NCBI RefSeq assembly: GCF_963583255.1
Contig: NC_084819.1
Coordinates: forward strand, 15,469,616 to 15,533,615
Length of the DNA: 64,000 nucleotides
DNA from: Pyrus communis
Taxonomy: Eukaryota > Streptophyta > Magnoliopsida > Rosales > Rosaceae
Reading direction: 5' to 3'
Shown here: in pieces, positions 60,301 through 64,000 of the stretch
Numbering within the stretch: the stretch's first letter is position 1
Layout of the letters: each line of letters starts with the position of its first letter
Program-made: the position numbers and the translations under genes
Notes under the pieces: model-generated
Database searches by the model: none
What the model was told of the DNA's origin: nothing
What the model saw: only the letters and a program-made list of their open reading frames with translations

Positions 60301-63300
60301 GAATACTTACATGACCACACTTAAATCCCACAGCAAGTTTAGCACCATGCTTTACAAACTGAAGTGCTTGAACTGAGGAATTTGTAAGACTAAATACAGC
60401 TCTGCATTGCAATCCTTTTGCTTGAGGCGAATCGTGAACTATTAAACAGAGTGATAAAATTGTTAGCTTCATAAGCAAATGTTCCATAAAAACTACTTCA
60501 AGATAAGTTTAACACTAAGATCTGATGAGCTTGCACCTGATGGACTGTGTAAGGAAAAATGAAAGCAACATTTTTATGAAGTCAAAGACATTGACAATTA
60601 AAAAACCTACCTTCACATTTGGTTTCTGTGACATATATGAATTTTACCCCATCGGAACAGCCTTTCAGATTATAAATTCGAACCTATACACGCTAGTAGA
60701 AAGACAATCAGCACAGTAAAGGTAAAAAGTAAAAAATGGTATCAATAGAGAAAGATATCTGACCAGACCACATTCACTGCCAACAGCCAGATTTAAAGTG
60801 AAGGCGCAGAAATCCATTTGTGATACGGGAGCACTTGAACCAGCAACTTTTATACCTTGCACCTGCCAGTTATAAGGTATCACACCATGCACATGCCTTC
60901 TTTATAAAGACAAAGTTTATAAGATTTAAGTGATGAACTCTAACCTTGCTTTCTACGAGGCAGATAAAAGAGAAGAGTGGATATGTTGCATTCCATATCC
61001 GAACAGATCCATCTGAATATCCTGTTAGGTACAGTCTCTCAATACCATTATTCTCAGAAATAGACAGTTGACTGGGAACACCCCCAGTCAAGGGCCATTT
61101 TGTACCAGCTGATGGGGTTTGTGCTGAGCCAAGGTTGACAACTGAGGATATCTAAGATATACAAAAAGTAAATAATTATGTGATGTAGAAGCATTAAAAC
61201 GAAGATGTATGAGCCACTCATCTATAAAAGATATATCCAATACTCCTATAGAACCTTAATGGAATATAGAAACGGGAAAAATATAAAAGACAATCCACTC
61301 ATACATGGATGAAGTACAATACCTCTTTCTCCCCAGTGGGTACCCTAACAAGTTTGGCAACAGTCATGCTTGGATCAGTTGTAGGTATCACCACCGGAAA
61401 CTCCAAAGCAGAGACAGATGGACTCCTTTCTTTCTGGGACGTTAAGGCAGAGAGGCAAGCATCATCATAAAGATGCAGTTGCCCAGGGTTGGTTAAAACA
61501 AAAACATCAGCTTTATGATTATCCCCGGTTGTCCCAGAACTTGGTAACAAAATCAAGTCTGCAAAAGAGCCAGTAAGGGTGAGGTCCGTACGACCAACAC
61601 ATCTTAAATTCCCCATTCCAGGTGACCATTCAAGAGTTAGAACCTGAAACATGGAGAATCTTGTCAGCTCCTATCTTTTTGTGGCAGTAAATAAACAAGA
61701 AAAGCACCAATTCAATTGTTGTACAGAAATTGCTTTGTTTCTAGCCATGTTAAACTGTTTTCGAAAAGTGAAGCCTTTATCTCTTTAAACTGAAGTCTTT
61801 ACTATTTATAGGCATGTTATACTGTTTTCAAAAAATGCACTGTTTTGGTATAATATTAACCATTTTTCCGAAACAGCCATGGAACTTTTCAGTAACTACT
61901 AACTACAGCTATCCAACTAAAAGTATAAATGAAACGTCAAACAACTACAAATGGACAACACACCGTCAAAACTTCTTCTGATCCGATTTCATCGCCACCA
62001 TAGATAAATAGTTGGCCATCACAACCATTATGGGATTTATAATCTGTGGACCACTGTAAAACTATGACAGGAAGTCTCCTTTCAGCAGATGATAATTGTA
62101 ACTTCACAACATTATTAGATGGCGATAAAGCTTTTTGACCCTTGACGGAAGCAGGAGATGACATGTTCCAGAATAAAATGTCTCCATCTATGTATCCCAC
62201 AGCCAGAATGGAGCCATTCGCAGATGCCCAACAAAGAGCACTTATCTCTTTGTCTCCCAATTGCTGTTCCAATGTATCTTCTGGAGAATCAACATTGACT
62301 TCATGTGTAGATTTAACAACTCCATCCCTTAGTTGGAGATCCTTACCACCTCCAATAAAAGCTATTTTAGCTTCAGATACATCCCAAAGAATAACCAACC
62401 CATTTTGATATGCAATCAATACTCTGCCAATAGAAAAACCTCATCATTCAGTGAAGTGAACATATAAACTATACTGTTCCTAATCAATAATACTTAGTCT
62501 TGAATAAGACAACGTAACCTCAATAAAAAGTCGCATGCTATCAGGAAATCATAAATACAACAAACTGAATTGAAATTGGATTCGTTAACGGGATAGCATA
62601 GCAATGAACTTTATTTAGAGACTCAAGAACGGCAGGGAGCTAAAGTGATATACCCCTCATATATAGTGCCATCAGTCCAAGTTCCTAACTGTAACTGTCT
62701 CATCTAATCTTCCACCATGTCCATGTTTTTTGACATCTTTCATGACTATAGGACAAGTTAGATTTGTGTTCTCCTTATGGTAAAAATATAGCACTCTACT
62801 CTTTATTGGTATGAGTAGTTGTGGGTGTGAAATAACTTTATTACTTCATTGTTAAGCCACTCTAAGAGAAAAAGAAACGAAAGAATATCAAAACAAAAGT
62901 AACCAAGGTTTAGCCATGATTAAACATGACTACTTATTAACTTTTAACTGATATACTACCTTAATTTAACAAGAAATTCCTGCAAAGTTATAAACACACG
63001 AAGGAGACAAGAAAACAATTATAAATTAGGCCCATTCTTGTTCCACACTAAAAGCAGATATGGAAAGTGAGAAACTTCAAGTTTATAACTTGCCTATTTC
63101 CAGACGAACAGGGTTGGGGAAGAATTCCAACTATAGATTGGTCAATTGGAAATGGAAACGCAGCAGCTTCTGCAGAACATAGAAAAAGAACGATTGCATT
63201 ACATTACTACAAAAGCAAATAAAATTCACACATTCCATAATTAAATTTTATTGATGTTGACTTCACAATGAAAAGAAGACATTTAATCATACAATTCTTC

Positions 63301-63996
63301 ATGGAGGATATAAATATCACAACTATCTTTCAAATTGCACCCTACAACTTCTAAAACCAAAGTCCAAGTCTTCTCAGAACAGATTTAACTGAAAAGGGAG
63401 AGAAACAATTTCGTGGCACAAATCCATATATAGAAATAGCATCATCTTGAACAATATTTAGGATCCTTCAGTAAAATGAGGTTCACATGAAATATATTTC
63501 TGATCAAATAAATTTTGGGTTTTAAAAAAAAACCCTCCTCTTTGGATGAAGCCCTTGCAACTTTATATTTAGCTTCTTCTGTGACAAGAATTGCAACATT
63601 AACTAGAAAAATCATAAACTATAGGAGCAAAGAAATGATAAAATTGTAAGCTACAGTTATTAACCACCAAACTGAAGAAACTATTCTTCATATATTACCA
63701 TATAAAGAATTTGCAGAAATATGATATGGCAATCGCAAAAGTTTTCCCTCCTCTGCATCATACTTCACCACAGCCACTAGAGCATACTCATCACCAACAT
63801 ACCTGCAAGTTTTAATACAGCAAACAAGTTATGAACTAAGCCACTCCAGCCAATTAGTAGCTGACTCAAAATAGTTGTAACAATTTTTTCGATCAGTAGT
63901 GTACATTAAATTGGAGCCATGGATTACAGAAAATGCGGTTATATTTGTTTCCCACTCTAGACAATAAACTAGGGACCTGCTCTCGAGATTCCAAAC
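57398..63996 (-). CDS. TYN1-like: Tomosyn/Lgl-type WD40 protein with R-SNARE tail (5' end outside window)
   Basis: Plant tomosyns (Arabidopsis TYN1/TYN2) bind Qa-SNAREs and regulate vesicle fusion at the plasma membrane. Twenty exons on the minus strand are visible: 63905-63996, 63699-63802, 63094-63169, 61964-62423, 61323-61643, 60945-61151, 60764-60862, 60611-60683, 60311-60438, 59888-60182, 59548-59789, 59346-59470, 59036-59150, 58880-58935, 58676-58769, 58409-58595, 58252-58326, 58059-58162, 57909-57971, 57398-57505. They sum to 3024 nt, exactly 1007 codons plus stop, with every junction in frame. WD40-type blades appear early (VWNLESRSLVY, GLVILWDV, GDILFWNM, GSVRIWNA). The C terminus (NKLMERQEKLEKISRRTEDL, ending GRKWWHI) is an R-SNARE motif; the arginine in MERQEKL matches the zero-layer arginine of VAMPs. 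There is no transmembrane segment, as in tomosyn. Two introns, after 63094 and after 59888, use GC-AG sites. Compared with about 1,100 residues in Arabidopsis, roughly 100 N-terminal residues lie beyond the window. Confidence 0.95.
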
Positions 63997-64000
63997 CTGC

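Overview
This is a stretch of plant nuclear DNA. It is AT-rich, has split genes with GT-AG introns, and is full of retrotransposons, MITEs and microsatellites. The gene families (chloroplast omega-3 desaturase, trihelix GT-3, TRM-type protein, plant tomosyn, SELT) are those of a eudicot. The repeats (a Cassandra LTR with a 5S rRNA-like core, a tRNA-derived SINE, several Rosaceae-like MITE and LTR families) suggest Rosaceae, probably the apple/pear group. That placement is inferred from recognising the repeats, not from a search.

Five genes look real. In order they are: a two-exon trihelix factor of the GT-3 type (+, 10494-11685); a cysteine-rich peptide gene whose signal-peptide exon I cannot find (-, 28898-29337); a TRM-like protein with a VARLMGL-type motif (-, 31413-32895); a complete eight-exon chloroplast omega-3 fatty acid desaturase (-, 49289-51499); and the last 20 exons of a tomosyn/Lgl-type WD40 protein with a C-terminal R-SNARE motif (-, 57398-63996, running off the right edge). 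A decayed four-exon SELT copy (+, 55970-57011) lies just beyond the tomosyn 3' end and converges with it. I see no operon-like or pathway link between these genes.

Most of the rest is mobile-element history. Positions 13973-24460 and 24461-28100 are a head-to-tail tandem duplication. The left copy later received a Ty1/copia element (16485-21687), a solo LTR (23128-24004) and two smaller insertions; the right copy keeps the matching empty sites. The copia element has an in-frame stop between gag and protease, an internal deletion in reverse transcriptase and a frameshift near the end of pol. Other elements with readable ends are a Cassandra solo LTR inside an older MITE-like element (33722-34578), a 2.2 kb solo LTR inside a small MITE (42272-44586), a probable 0.6 kb solo LTR (37202-37782), a TRIM with both LTRs (45344-45897), a SINE with a 13-bp target duplication (35170-35346), PIF/Harbinger-like elements (35909-36469, 47713-48907), hAT-like MITEs (28118-28265, 52604-52759) and a 1 kb foldback element (54320-55345). 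An older dispersed duplication links about 36603-38610 with about 45290-46915.

The strongest candidate for something undescribed is the cysteine-rich peptide gene at 28898-29337. Two neighbouring exons encode two versions of the same module, C-x(2,3)-C-x-A-N-K-C-x2-G-x-C-x-C-x-C. The largest stretches without genes (1-10493, 11686-13972, 29400-31412, 38600-42271, 46900-49288, 52020-55969) hold repeats or nothing I can recognise.
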